A stretch of 64,000 nt of DNA from Roseovarius sp. ZX-A-9 (GCF_028369135.1 NZ_JAPWHW010000006.1:1-64000); one strand, 5' to 3'; positions 46,896 to 55,648 are shown, counted from the first letter of the stretch. The notes: generated by a model from the sequence alone, not told the origin. Translations and numbers: made by a program.

Positions 46896-47447
46896 ATGGC
46901 AGAACACTCGGTCTGTGTCTTTTGCGGCTCACGCGATGGGGCAAATCCGGCATACGGTGCGGCGGCAGACGCCGTGGGCGCAGGTCTGGCGGAGGCGGGA
47001 TGGCGGCTGGTCTATGGTGCCGGCGACGTCGGGCTGATGGGGCGCACCGCCCGCGCGGCACAAGCGGCCGGTGGCGCGACCTTCGGCGTGATCCCCCGGC
47101 ACCTCGTGCGGTGGGAAGTAGGCAAACGTGATCTGACCACCTACGTCGTCACCGAGACCATGCACGAGCGCAAGAAGGTCATGTTCATGAACTCGAACGC
47201 CATCGTGGTGCTGCCCGGCGGTGCCGGATCGCTGGACGAGTTTTTCGAGATTCTCACATGGCGGCAACTGGGGCTGCACGAGATGCCGATCCTGCTCCTA
47301 GATGTGGACGGGTACTGGCAGCCGCTGACCGGGCTGATCGATCATGTCATCGATCAGGGCTTTGCCGAACCGACGCTGCGCGACTTCTACAGAGCGGTGC
47401 CGGATGTGAGCGCGCTCTTCGCGGCCCTGCGAACCGCCCTGTCCTGA
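46896..47447 (+). CDS. LOG-family protein (TIGR00730)
   Basis: A 183-residue Rossmann-like protein of the LOG/lysine-decarboxylase-like family. It begins SVCVFCGSRDGANPAYG and contains the nucleotide-binding and catalytic motifs GAGDVGLMG, ERKKVM and LPGGAGSLDEFFE (about 105-117). LOG enzymes cleave nucleoside 5'-monophosphates such as cytokinin ribotides at the N-glycosidic bond. The ATG at 46896 begins the family sequence. Its last 61 bases overlap the 3' end of the convergent rarD-like gene. Confidence 0.93.
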   Translation: MAEHSVCVFCGSRDGANPAYGAAADAVGAGLAEAGWRLVYGAGDVGLMGRTARAAQAAGGATFGVIPRHLVRWEVGKRDLTTYVVTETMHERKKVMFMNSNAIVVLPGGAGSLDEFFEILTWRQLGLHEMPILLLDVDGYWQPLTGLIDHVIDQGFAEPTLRDFYRAVPDVSALFAALRTALS

Positions 47448-48304
47448 CGCCAGGTCGCGGCGGTGTAGATCGCCAGCGCGACCCAGATCATCGGGAAGGT
47501 GACCATGTGCCAGAGCGTGAACGGCTCCAGGAAAAGAAGTGTTGCAACAATGAATTGCAAGCTCGGGTTAATGTATTGAATGAGGCCCACCGTAGCCATC
47601 GACACCCGTTTTGCCGCCATGCTGAACATGATCAGCGGCCCGCCTGTCAGCACCCCGGAAAACATCAGAAGCGCCACGTCACGCCAGCCGGAGCCAAACA
47701 CGCCGGTGCCACCCGGATGGGTGTACCACAGCACCACCAGCGCGATCGGTGCAAGGATCATGACTTCGGCGGCCACGGACACCACCGGCCCCTGCGCGAT
47801 GCCCTTCTTGATCAGCCCGTAAAACCCGAAAGAGCCGGCAATGATCAGCGATATCCATGGCGCGACCCCCAGCCCGACGGTCAGCGTCACGACGGCCGCC
47901 AGCGCCAGAGCGACGGCAACGGCCTGCGCCGCGCTCATCCTTTCGCGGTAGACGGCGGCTCCCAGAGCCACCGAAACCAGCGGGAAGATGAAGTAGCCCA
48001 GCGATGCCTCGATCGCCATGTCGATCTGGATCGACGTGATGAAAACCAGCCAGTTGGTCGAGATCATTATCGCCGCGAGCCCGGCCAGCATCATCGCGCG
48101 TGGCGACCGGAACACGGCCAGCAACACCCGCAACCGCCCCTGCCACAGCAACACCAGCGTGAAAAAGACACATGACCAGATCGTGCGATGCGCCAGCACC
48201 TCGAGGGGCGGGATATGCGCGAGCAGTTTGTAGTAGATCCCCGAGAGGCCCCAGATCGTGCAGGCCACAATCATTGCAATGACACCGCGTGTTGCTTCGG
48301 TCAT
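47387..48304 (-). CDS. rarD: EamA-family permease, RarD type
   Basis: A 305-residue transporter with ten predicted helices in two EamA halves, starting RGVIAMIVACTIWGLSGIYYKLLAHIPPLEVLAHRTIWS, which is diagnostic for RarD. RarD-like members are presumed metabolite exporters; chloramphenicol is only a historic link. Its start overlaps the marR stop (ATGA), so it is probably controlled by that regulator. The final 61 bases are antisense to the LOG gene. Confidence 0.92.
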   Translation of the reverse strand: MTEATRGVIAMIVACTIWGLSGIYYKLLAHIPPLEVLAHRTIWSCVFFTLVLLWQGRLRVLLAVFRSPRAMMLAGLAAIMISTNWLVFITSIQIDMAIEASLGYFIFPLVSVALGAAVYRERMSAAQAVAVALALAAVVTLTVGLGVAPWISLIIAGSFGFYGLIKKGIAQGPVVSVAAEVMILAPIALVVLWYTHPGGTGVFGSGWRDVALLMFSGVLTGGPLIMFSMAAKRVSMATVGLIQYINPSLQFIVATLLFLEPFTLWHMVTFPMIWVALAIYTAATWRQDRAVRRAAKSALTSGTAL

Positions 48305-48768
48305 GTCGCGTCCTCCAACCGGCGGCGGGCATTGAACTCCACCCTTTCCAGCAACGTGTGCAGCATCGCAGCCTCGGCGGCGGTGAAGCCGTCAAGCAGG
48401 GCATCGTTCACCGTCTCGTGAAACCTGTCGAGACGCGAAAGCGCTCTGCCCTCGTCGGTCAGAAACACCCGCACGACGCGGCGATCCTCGGCCTCCCTTG
48501 CCCGGCGGAGCAATCCCTTTTCCTCCATCCGGTCCACGATCCGCGAGGTCGCGGGCGCGGCATTGCCCGAGTAGGCCGCCAATTGCGACACCAGCAACCC
48601 GTCGCGCTGCCAGAGGGCCGACAGCAGCACCCATTGCGCCAGCGTCAGCGCGTGCGGCTCAAGCAACTTCTGGCACATTGCCAGGCAGGCGCCGGAAGCA
48701 AACGTGAGCTTGCGACCAAGCGAGTTTTCCGGACGCTTGGGAAGATCGGGAAGGGTGGGATTCGCCAT
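48301..48768 (-). CDS. MarR-family transcriptional regulator
   Basis: A 155-residue winged-helix repressor. The recognition region LLVSQLAAYSGNAAPATSRIVDRMEEKGLLRRAREAEDRRVVRVFLTDEGR (about 68-120) is the MarR wHTH with wing; helical ends form the dimer. It is the first gene of a two-gene unit with rarD. An inverted repeat 16 bases upstream of its start is a likely autoregulatory operator. Confidence 0.93.
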   Translation of the reverse strand: MANPTLPDLPKRPENSLGRKLTFASGACLAMCQKLLEPHALTLAQWVLLSALWQRDGLLVSQLAAYSGNAAPATSRIVDRMEEKGLLRRAREAEDRRVVRVFLTDEGRALSRLDRFHETVNDALLDGFTAAEAAMLHTLLERVEFNARRRLEDAT

Positions 48769-48783
48769 GTCTTTGCCTTGGTA

Positions 48784-48802
48784 TTATTTGCCATGTAAAT
48801 AA
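48784..48802 (-). promoter_or_regulatory. Candidate MarR operator
   Basis: TTATTT-7 bases-AAATAA, a perfect 19-bp inverted repeat in an AT-rich stretch, lies directly before the marR start codon. The position and size suit a MarR dimer blocking its own promoter. Confidence 0.55.
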
Positions 48803-48911
48803 ATTATGACACGGCATCGACTCACGCTGTTGATAGAACCATAACTGCGCAGAAATGAAACAGGAAATCCCGCCCGAGGATCTGCATGTTGTTACGCGGC
48901 CCGGTCATGAA

Positions 48912-48943
48912 AGAGCCTGCCCGGATCGCGCCGGGCAGGCTCT
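48912..48943 (-). terminator. Terminator hairpin of superoxide dismutase gene
   Basis: A perfect 13-bp stem AGAGCCTGCCCGG / CCGGGCAGGCTCT with a 6-base loop lies 27 bases past the sod stop. In the minus orientation it is followed by only a short TTT, so it could act as a terminator or an mRNA-stabilising hairpin, and may be used from both sides. Confidence 0.75.
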
Positions 48944-48970
48944 GCAGTGATACCAACGTATCGCGGTCGG

Positions 48971-49570
48971 TTACATCCGGCTGGCGACGTTTTCCCAGTT
49001 CACCAGGTTGTTCAGGAAGTTTTCCAGATAGGCTGGCCGCTTGTTGCGGAAGTCGATGTAGTAGGAATGTTCCCACACGTCGCAGCCCAGAAGAACTGTC
49101 TGATCGAAGCAGACCGGGTTCACACCGTTTTCGGTTTTGGTGACGGCAAGCGATCCGTCCTTCTTCTTGACCAGCCACGCCCAGCCCGAGCCGAACTGAC
49201 CGGCGCCTGCGGCCGAGAACTCTGCCTTGAACTTGTCGACCGAGCCGAAGTTGTCGTTCAGGGCCTTTTCAAGCTCGCCGGGCATCTTGCTTTCACCGGG
49301 GCTCATCATTTCCCAGAACTGGTTGTGGTTCCACAACTGGCTGATGTTGTTGAAGATACCGTTTTGCGCCACGGCATTCGCGTCATAGGTGCCCTTGATG
49401 ATCTCTTCGAGAGACTTGCCCTCCCATTTGGTGCCCTCGATCGCCTTGTTGCCGTTGGTGACATAGGCGTTGTGGTGCAGGTCGTGGTGGTATTCCAGCG
49501 TTTCGGCGGACATGCCGTGCGGTGCCAGAGCATCGTGGGCATAGGGAAGATCGGGAAGTTGAAAGCTCAT
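48971..49570 (-). CDS. sodB: Superoxide dismutase, Fe/Mn family
   Basis: A 199-residue cytosolic SOD converting superoxide to peroxide. The metal ligands appear as H in LEYHHDLHH (about residue 27), H in QLWNHNQFW (about 78), D and H in DVWEHSYY (about 160-164). The motif set and AGAGQFGSGWAWLV fit the iron-type enzymes of alphaproteobacteria, but metal choice cannot be fixed by eye. The ATG at 49570 has AAGGAGG upstream; a longer frame is non-homologous. Confidence 0.95.
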   Translation of the reverse strand: MSFQLPDLPYAHDALAPHGMSAETLEYHHDLHHNAYVTNGNKAIEGTKWEGKSLEEIIKGTYDANAVAQNGIFNNISQLWNHNQFWEMMSPGESKMPGELEKALNDNFGSVDKFKAEFSAAGAGQFGSGWAWLVKKKDGSLAVTKTENGVNPVCFDQTVLLGCDVWEHSYYIDFRNKRPAYLENFLNNLVNWENVASRM

Positions 49571-49906
49571 GGATTGCCTCCTTTGGTGCGTGCCATATTT
49601 CATAAACAGCGTCTTGCGTTTTTCCTGACTGGGGAAAAATGCGAAACGCCCGTCGTCCTTCGCAGTTACGAACATTTTGCATTCGATCCGTGTACCGGAT
49701 CAAACGCAAAACGCTTTCGTCTACATGGTAGACCTGTGGGCATAACGTCAACCCCGTACCGCAAGTTCCCCACCTCTGGACATCAGAGATGGCCCCCAAA
49801 AAGCGGCGCGCACGAGGCCGATATAGACTTTCGCCCGACAGTCCCCTAGAATCTCAAGAAAAACTATAATCGAGGCAGCGTTTTAAGGGAAGGCCGGGCA
49901 GGCAGA
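49571..49906. promoter_or_regulatory. Divergent region sodB / Asn-synthetase-like gene with two inverted repeats
   Basis: Two inverted repeats stand 17 bases apart in these 336 bases: GATCCG-TGTAC-CGGATC at 49685-49701 and GTCTAC-ATG-GTAGAC at 49719-49733. The second resembles a TetR-type palindrome. They are 115-165 bases upstream of sodB and 170-220 bases upstream of the plus-strand gene, so either could be controlled. Confidence 0.5.
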
Positions 49907-51478
49907 ATGCAGGACATGTCATTTCTATCGTCGCCGGTGGCCCCGGCGTGGGAAACCCGTGCGAGCTGGGCAGAGCAGCTCTGCGCCGATCAGCAGATCG
50001 ACAGCGCGCCGGTTTTGTCACAGCAATTCCTGCTGGCTCCCAGCGGGACCGCCGCCCCTGCCGCCATGCGTGGCGTGGCCCTGGGGAGCTGGATCCTCTA
50101 CCACGGCGCGAACCTGCCGGTCGCCTCGGCCCCGTTCGGCGATGGCAGGATCGCGATACTGGGCCTTGCCGTCGATCCCGATGGCGCGGTGATCACCACC
50201 GCGCGGCTGGAGGCGCTGACCGCGCGCGACATGCCGCCGCTGGAGTTGCTGGATTGGCTGAACGACAGCGCCGGGCGCTATGCCATCATCGCCATCACCG
50301 GGACATATCAGCGGGTCTATCTAGACAGTCTCGGCTCTCTGGGCGCGGTTTACGACCGCGACGCAGGGCGTGTCGGGGCGACCACGAACCTTGTGCTGAC
50401 CCGCGCGCCGCAACCCAATACCGACTATCCTCTGACGAGTGGCGCAGCGACCGGCCCGGATCGCTTTGCCTTTGGCCATACGCCCGATATCGCGGTCAAG
50501 CGCCTGCTACCCAATCATTTTCTTGACCTCAGGCTCTGGGCGCCGGTACGGCACTGGCCCGGTCCGGACGACGTGACCGAACCGTCCCCCGAAGCGGAGG
50601 CCGATGTGGTGCGCGGCATCACCCGGCGGCTGGAACAGGTGATCGCCAGCCTTGCGAACCACCTGCCCGGCAATGTGCATCTGCCGCTATCTGGCGGGCT
50701 GGACAGCCGCCTGTTGCTGAGTTGCGCCAAGCCGGTGCTGGACAAGATCAAGCTGTTTTCGCATGTCGAAAACTCAATGAGCCGCAAGGATCTGCGGCTG
50801 GCGCGGCATCTGGCCAAGCGCGTCGGCGCGCCACTGCGCGAGATCGATCCGATACGCCACGATGCCTTCAAGATAACCAGCGAAAGCCGCCTGGATCATC
50901 TGGGCAAGCTGCACCGCATCATTACCGGCCTTGACGATGCACCGCAGCCGATCCGGCACGAGGTTTTGCTGGCGCATCCGCCCGGCGGCATTTTCCTGCG
51001 CGGCAACGGCATCGATTTCCTCAAGGCCGTGCTGTGGCGGCGCGGCGCCCGCGAATACGAACAGAGCCTGCCCCACGACACCCGCACCGGTATCCGCATG
51101 ATGATGCTCTCGGACAAGAGCATCGTCGACAATCCGGCAATCCAGCAGATGTACGAAGACTGGTATGCCACCCTGCCCGGCTCGGCTCGCGAGCGGGCCT
51201 ATGACCTGATGTTCGCCGAACAGTTCCTGTCGCACGGCTTTGGCAACCTGCTCTACAGCTTCATCAACAATTTCTATGTCTGCCCGTTCAACGACCGGCG
51301 GCTGCTGGGCGCAGCCACGGCGCTATCGCCGAGCAAACGCAGACAGTTGCATTACAATCTGGCAATTACCGAATGGCGCGCGCCGGAACTGTCCAGCCTG
51401 CATTTCGCACGCCGTGCGGTGAACGCTCACATCAAGACCATCCGGGCGAGCGGGACCGATATCATTTCTCTGGCATAA
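49907..51478 (+). CDS. Asparagine-synthetase-like protein with degenerate glutaminase domain
   Basis: A 523-residue protein. The C-terminal half is an ATP-pyrophosphatase domain of the asparagine synthetase superfamily: PP-loop LPLSGGLDSRLLLS (about 259-272) and the late block CPFNDRRLLGAATALSP. The N-terminal half keeps elements of the Ntn glutaminase fold (GRYAIIAI, YLDSLGSLGAVYD) but lacks the N-terminal catalytic cysteine (it starts MQDMSF), so it should not release ammonia from glutamine. The same state is seen in beta-lactam synthetase and lasso-peptide cyclase. It probably adenylates a carboxylate for amide formation. No precursor peptide or biosynthetic partner is visible next to it. 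Confidence 0.75.
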   Translation: MQDMSFLSSPVAPAWETRASWAEQLCADQQIDSAPVLSQQFLLAPSGTAAPAAMRGVALGSWILYHGANLPVASAPFGDGRIAILGLAVDPDGAVITTARLEALTARDMPPLELLDWLNDSAGRYAIIAITGTYQRVYLDSLGSLGAVYDRDAGRVGATTNLVLTRAPQPNTDYPLTSGAATGPDRFAFGHTPDIAVKRLLPNHFLDLRLWAPVRHWPGPDDVTEPSPEAEADVVRGITRRLEQVIASLANHLPGNVHLPLSGGLDSRLLLSCAKPVLDKIKLFSHVENSMSRKDLRLARHLAKRVGAPLREIDPIRHDAFKITSESRLDHLGKLHRIITGLDDAPQPIRHEVLLAHPPGGIFLRGNGIDFLKAVLWRRGAREYEQSLPHDTRTGIRMMMLSDKSIVDNPAIQQMYEDWYATLPGSARERAYDLMFAEQFLSHGFGNLLYSFINNFYVCPFNDRRLLGAATALSPSKRRQLHYNLAITEWRAPELSSLHFARRAVNAHIKTIRASGTDIISLA

Positions 51479-51528
51479 GATCGCGCCCGCCCCCCCCTGC
51501 TGAACACTTGGGTTCCTGAACGCGGATC

Positions 51529-51562
51529 ATCGGAAAGACCTTCATGCGAAAGCCTTTCCGAT
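51529..51562. terminator. Hairpin between convergent genes
   Basis: ATCGGAAAG and CTTTCCGAT form a 9-bp stem around a 16-base loop between the Asn-synthetase-like stop and the soxG stop. T runs are poor on either side, so its efficiency as a bidirectional terminator is uncertain. Confidence 0.5.
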
Positions 51563-51569
51563 TGGTTCT

Positions 51570-52142
51570 TCAGGCGAGATAGCCCACCGCGCTGCCCGGG
51601 GCGGCGGCGCCCTTGAGCAGGTCGAACACATACTGCGCGACCGAGCGGAAGCAGACGATACGCACGCTGTTTTCATCCGGCATCCAGAACGCAGCCGGAA
51701 CCTGTGCCATACGGGTGCGCCGGAAATCGCCGGCGCCAAAGGCGCCCACCGCCATGTCCACCGGACAAAGCTTGGCGATCACTTCGCGCACCACCGGGCC
51801 GCCCGACAGTTCGAACACCGCGCGGGCATCCGAGACGTTGACCGCCATATGGTGCTGCTTTGCCAACGCCTTGCCCAGCGCTTCCAGCCGCGCATCCACT
51901 GCGTCGTAAGGCACAAGGATCAGCAACTCGTCCGGGGACATCCAGGCGATGCCCGAGTCATCCTTCACATTTGCCTTTCGCTGGCCGGGCATGTCCTGCC
52001 CGGTGGCTGCTGCCGCGGCCTTCTTGAGGGCGGTGTTTCCCAGGTCGCCGCGCAGGGTGATCATCCCCTGCAAACCGATTTCGCGGACCTGGGCGATCCC
52101 GTCATAGGATGCGCCTTGCAGCGCGCTTACTGCCTCAGACAT
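51570..52142 (-). CDS. soxG: Sarcosine oxidase gamma subunit
   Basis: A 190-residue subunit of heterotetrameric sarcosine oxidase. It resembles a GcvT/YgfZ-like fold (LRGDLGNTALKKAAAAATG, WMSPDELLILVPYDA, DARAVFELSGGPVVREVIAKLCP). It helps assemble the enzyme complex. It overlaps the soxA stop by 8 bases and is the last gene of the operon. Confidence 0.92.
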   Translation of the reverse strand: MSEAVSALQGASYDGIAQVREIGLQGMITLRGDLGNTALKKAAAAATGQDMPGQRKANVKDDSGIAWMSPDELLILVPYDAVDARLEALGKALAKQHHMAVNVSDARAVFELSGGPVVREVIAKLCPVDMAVGAFGAGDFRRTRMAQVPAAFWMPDENSVRIVCFRSVAQYVFDLLKGAAAPGSAVGYLA

Positions 52143-55100
52143 TTTGCTTCTCCCCGTCCTTGTCGAAGAACACCGGATCGACGATCCTGGCCTGCGTCAC
52201 CGGCCCGCCAATGCGCGGGATATCCAGTACCTCGCCCATGCGGTCCGGCCCGTGCAGGACCAGCGCCATGGCGATCCCGCGATCCAGCGTCGGTGAATGG
52301 TAGGTCGACGTGACCCGCCCCTGCACATTGCGCTGGCCATTGGCGTTCGTGCCCTCGGCGACGATATAGGCCCCATCGGGCAGCGTGCTGCCATCGAGGG
52401 TTTCCAGACCGACCAGTTTCCAGCGGTTCGGATCGGTCATGTGGCTGCGGGCCTGCGCACGCTTGCCAAGGTAATCCTCTTTCTTCTTGGATATTGCCCA
52501 GTTCAGCCCCAAATCCTGCGGGATCACGGTGCCGTCGGTCTCGTCCCCGATCATGATGAAGCCCTTTTCGGCCCGCATGATATGCAACGCCTCGGTCCCG
52601 TAGGGGGTAACGCCATGGGCCGCACCGGTCGCCAGCAGCAGATCCCACAACGCGCGGCCCTGCGAAGCTTTGACCGCGATCTCGTAGCTAAGCTCGCCCG
52701 AGAACGAAATCCGGTAAACCCGTGCCGCCATACCGCCCAGCATGATGTCTGCCCAGCGCATGAAGGGCAGCGCCTCGGCCGAGACATCATCCCCGGTCAA
52801 GGCAGACAGAACCTCGCGCGCCTTCGGTCCGACAAGAGCGATCTGCGCATATTGCTCTGTCACGTTGGCAACGTAGACGTCCCAATCCCACCATTCGGTC
52901 TGCAGCCATTCTTCCATGTGGCCATGGATGCTCTCGGCGCCGCCGGTGGTGGTGTGGCACAGGAACGTCTGATCGTCGATCCGCGCGACAACGCCGTCGT
53001 CTATCAGGAACCCGTTCTCGTTGCACATCAGACCGTAACGGCAGAAGCCCGGTTTCAGGCTCGACATCATGTTGGTGTAGAGCATGTCGAGAAACTTGCC
53101 CGCGTCCGGCCCCTTGACCAGAAGCTTGCCCAGTGTGGAGGCATCCAGCAGCCCGAGGCTGTTCCGCGTTGCCAGAACCTCGCGCTTGACCGCATCCTCG
53201 ATGCTCTCGCCGTCCTTCTGGTAGCAGTAAGGGCGACGCCACTGGCCCACCGGCTCCCAATAGGCGCCGTTTTCGGCGTGCCAGTCATACATCGCCGTCC
53301 GGCGCAGCGGCTGGAAGCGCTCGTCGCGCGCCTCGCCCGCGATTGAGGCCATTGAAATCGGCGTGTAGGGTGGTCGGAACGTGGTGGTGCCCGTCTGCGG
53401 GATCGGCTGGCCCAGCGCGTCCGACAGGATCGCCAGCCCGTTGATGTTGCTCAGCTTGCCCTGATCGGTCGCCATGCCCAACGTGGTGTAGCGCTTGGCG
53501 TGTTCGACGCTCTCGAAGCCCTCGCGGGCTGCCAGCTGCACATCCGACACCTTGACGTCATTCTGGTAATCCAGCCAGGCTTTCATCCGCTTCTTGATGC
53601 CAGCACCGTGCGGCATCATCCACACCGGTGCCATCGGTGCCTCTTCAACGGTTTCCGCCTCCGGCGGCGCGCCTTTCTTCGGCGTGTGGCCAGTGGCCGA
53701 GGCTGCCGCCTGCCCTGCCGCGTCCGCGTCGCGCAGCACATCGTCCAGCACCAGTGCGCCGTTAGCGCTGCCAGCCGCAATAACAAAGGCTTCGCCCGAA
53801 GCACCGGTCGGTGCCTTATCCACATCGGGGCGGAAATAGGCGTGATCGGTATCCCAGATCAGTTTGCCGCCGCAATGCGACCACAGGTGCACGACCGGCG
53901 ACCAGCCGCCCGACATAGCCACCGCGTCGCAGGCGATTTCTTCCAGCACGGCGCCTTCGCCAGCCTGGCTGCAGATCTCCACGCCAGTCACGCGTTTGCC
54001 GCCCTTGACCGAGGAGATCCCGTGCCCCATCAGCACCCGGATGCCCAGAGCCTTGGCCTCAGCCATCAGGGCGCTGTCAGTTGGCAACACCCGCGCATCA
54101 AGGATCACAGGCACGTCGAGCCCCTGCTTTTTCAGGCAGATCGCGGTGCGGTAAGCATCGTCGTTATTTGTCACGACAACCGTCCGATCGCCCAGCGAAA
54201 CCCCGTAATTGACCGCATAGTCCCGCACGGCAGAGGCCAGCATGACGCCGGGAATGTCGTTGCCCGCAAAGCTGAGCGGGCGCTCGATGGCACCGGTGGC
54301 GGTGACAATCTGCCGGGCGCGGATGCGCCACAGGCGGTGGCGCGGGCCTGCCGCCTCGGGCTGATGATCGCCAACACGCTCGTAGCCCAGTGCGTAACCA
54401 TGATCGTAGACGCCCGCCCCCATCATGCGATTGCGCAGGGTCACTTTGGGCATGTTTTCAAGCGCCGCAACGGTTTCGTCCACGAACTTGTCCACAGGCT
54501 GCCCGTCAACAGTGCCGCCATCGACCGGGGCCCGTCCGCCCCAATGCGGGGTCTGCTCGATCAACAGCACCTTGGCACCGGCCTCGCCCGCCGCCCTAGC
54601 GGCCTGCAGACCAGCCACACCGCCGCCGACCACCAGCACATCAACGAAGGCGTAGAAATGCTCGTAAGTGTCGGTGTCGCGGTCCTTGGGCGCGCGGCCC
54701 AAACCTGCGGAACGGCGGATGAACGGCTCGTAGACATGTTTCCAGAAAGGGCGCGGGTGGATGAACATCTTGTAATAGAAGCCCGCAGGCAGGAAGCGGC
54801 TCAGTTTGGAGTTGATCGCGCCGATGTCGAATTCGAGCGACGGCCAGTGGTTCTGGCTGGTGCAGGTCAGTCCATTGAAAAGCTCGGTCGTGGTGACGCG
54901 CTGGTTGGGCTCGAAGCTGTTGCCCTCGCCCATGCCGACGAGGCCATTGGGCTCTTCGGCGCCAGAGGCCACGACGCCGCGCGGGCGGTGATATTTGAAC
55001 GAGCGGCCGATCATCATGTGATCGTTTGCCAGCAATGCCGAGGCGATGGTGTCCCCCTCGACGCCACGCAGGCGCATGCCGTTGAAGGTGAATTCCAGGC

Positions 55101-55149
55101 TGCGCGATTTGTTCAGGAAACGGCCGCCCTGTGCCAGACGTGTGCTCAT
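52135..55149 (-). CDS. soxA: Sarcosine oxidase alpha subunit
   Basis: A 1004-residue subunit. The N-terminal domain (LEFTFNGMRLRGVEGDTIASALLAND) resembles a 2Fe-2S ferredoxin fold without the cluster. A pyridine-nucleotide disulfide oxidoreductase domain with VGGGVAGLQAARAAGEAG (about 172-190) binds NAD. The C-terminal aminomethyltransferase-like domain (about 620-1004, QWRRPYCYQKDGES) binds tetrahydrofolate, to which the methyl carbon is transferred as 5,10-methylene-THF. The enzyme oxidises sarcosine to glycine. It begins 61 bases after soxD. Confidence 0.96.
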   Translation of the reverse strand: MSTRLAQGGRFLNKSRSLEFTFNGMRLRGVEGDTIASALLANDHMMIGRSFKYHRPRGVVASGAEEPNGLVGMGEGNSFEPNQRVTTTELFNGLTCTSQNHWPSLEFDIGAINSKLSRFLPAGFYYKMFIHPRPFWKHVYEPFIRRSAGLGRAPKDRDTDTYEHFYAFVDVLVVGGGVAGLQAARAAGEAGAKVLLIEQTPHWGGRAPVDGGTVDGQPVDKFVDETVAALENMPKVTLRNRMMGAGVYDHGYALGYERVGDHQPEAAGPRHRLWRIRARQIVTATGAIERPLSFAGNDIPGVMLASAVRDYAVNYGVSLGDRTVVVTNNDDAYRTAICLKKQGLDVPVILDARVLPTDSALMAEAKALGIRVLMGHGISSVKGGKRVTGVEICSQAGEGAVLEEIACDAVAMSGGWSPVVHLWSHCGGKLIWDTDHAYFRPDVDKAPTGASGEAFVIAAGSANGALVLDDVLRDADAAGQAAASATGHTPKKGAPPEAETVEEAPMAPVWMMPHGAGIKKRMKAWLDYQNDVKVSDVQLAAREGFESVEHAKRYTTLGMATDQGKLSNINGLAILSDALGQPIPQTGTTTFRPPYTPISMASIAGEARDERFQPLRRTAMYDWHAENGAYWEPVGQWRRPYCYQKDGESIEDAVKREVLATRNSLGLLDASTLGKLLVKGPDAGKFLDMLYTNMMSSLKPGFCRYGLMCNENGFLIDDGVVARIDDQTFLCHTTTGGAESIHGHMEEWLQTEWWDWDVYVANVTEQYAQIALVGPKAREVLSALTGDDVSAEALPFMRWADIMLGGMAARVYRISFSGELSYEIAVKASQGRALWDLLLATGAAHGVTPYGTEALHIMRAEKGFIMIGDETDGTVIPQDLGLNWAISKKKEDYLGKRAQARSHMTDPNRWKLVGLETLDGSTLPDGAYIVAEGTNANGQRNVQGRVTSTYHSPTLDRGIAMALVLHGPDRMGEVLDIPRIGGPVTQARIVDPVFFDKDGEKQNV

Positions 55150-55210
55150 TTGGAAACCCTCGTGCCTGTGGCTGCGGGAGCGATTGAGGTATTTTTGGAA
55201 AGATGAAAGA
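55150..55210 (-). other. soxD-soxA spacer with a recurrent-looking motif
   Basis: This 61-base gap contains GAGGTATTTTTGGAAAGATG at about 55176-55195 on the plus strand (reverse complement ends CAAAAATACCTC). I recall similar text near gene ends in many Rhodobacterales genomes. No hairpin is obvious. Confidence 0.35.
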
Positions 55211-55540
55211 TCATGAGAATTCCCTCCACGACCAGCCGGGGCGCTTGGCGGTGATCGCGTCCTTGATTTCCTGCGGCGGCTCGAAGGTCTGGGCCGGGTA
55301 GGTGCCGTAGACTTCCAGCGTCATGGTATCGCGGGCCGCATGGAACCACTTGCCGCAGCCATTGTTGTGGCGCCAGCGCTCGAAATGGACGCCCTTGGGG
55401 TTCACCTTGGAGAAGAGGTAATCGCGAAACTCGGAGTCGGATGAGCCGGGGCCGAAGCGTTTCACATGCGCCTCACCGCCGCCGTGAAATTCGGTTTCCT
55501 CGCCGGTCACGCCGCAATAGGGACAGGTCAGGATCAGCAT
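55211..55540 (-). CDS. soxD: Sarcosine oxidase delta subunit
   Basis: A 109-residue zinc-binding subunit. The Cys/His ligands are visible in LTCPYCGVTGEETEFHGGG (CxxC near residues 6-9) and GCGKWFHAARD. The ATG at 55540 is the family start (MLILTCPYCG); an ATG 9 bases upstream also exists. It stabilises the alpha subunit. In the operon it sits between the small membrane ORF and soxA. Confidence 0.93.
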   Translation of the reverse strand: MLILTCPYCGVTGEETEFHGGGEAHVKRFGPGSSDSEFRDYLFSKVNPKGVHFERWRHNNGCGKWFHAARDTMTLEVYGTYPAQTFEPPQEIKDAITAKRPGWSWREFS

Positions 55541-55648
55541 GGGGCACATTCCTTTCGAGAAGGGGCAGAAATAGCGGAACGCCACGCAAATAGGGCGGAT
55601 GCCAAGCGGCACCGCCCTTTTTGCAGTATTACGGACAGACGTGCGACG

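Noticed and set aside
49907-51478. Ordinary glutamine-dependent asparagine synthetase
   Set aside because: The catalytic N-terminal cysteine is absent and the N-terminal half is degenerate, so the standard AsnB name is not supported.
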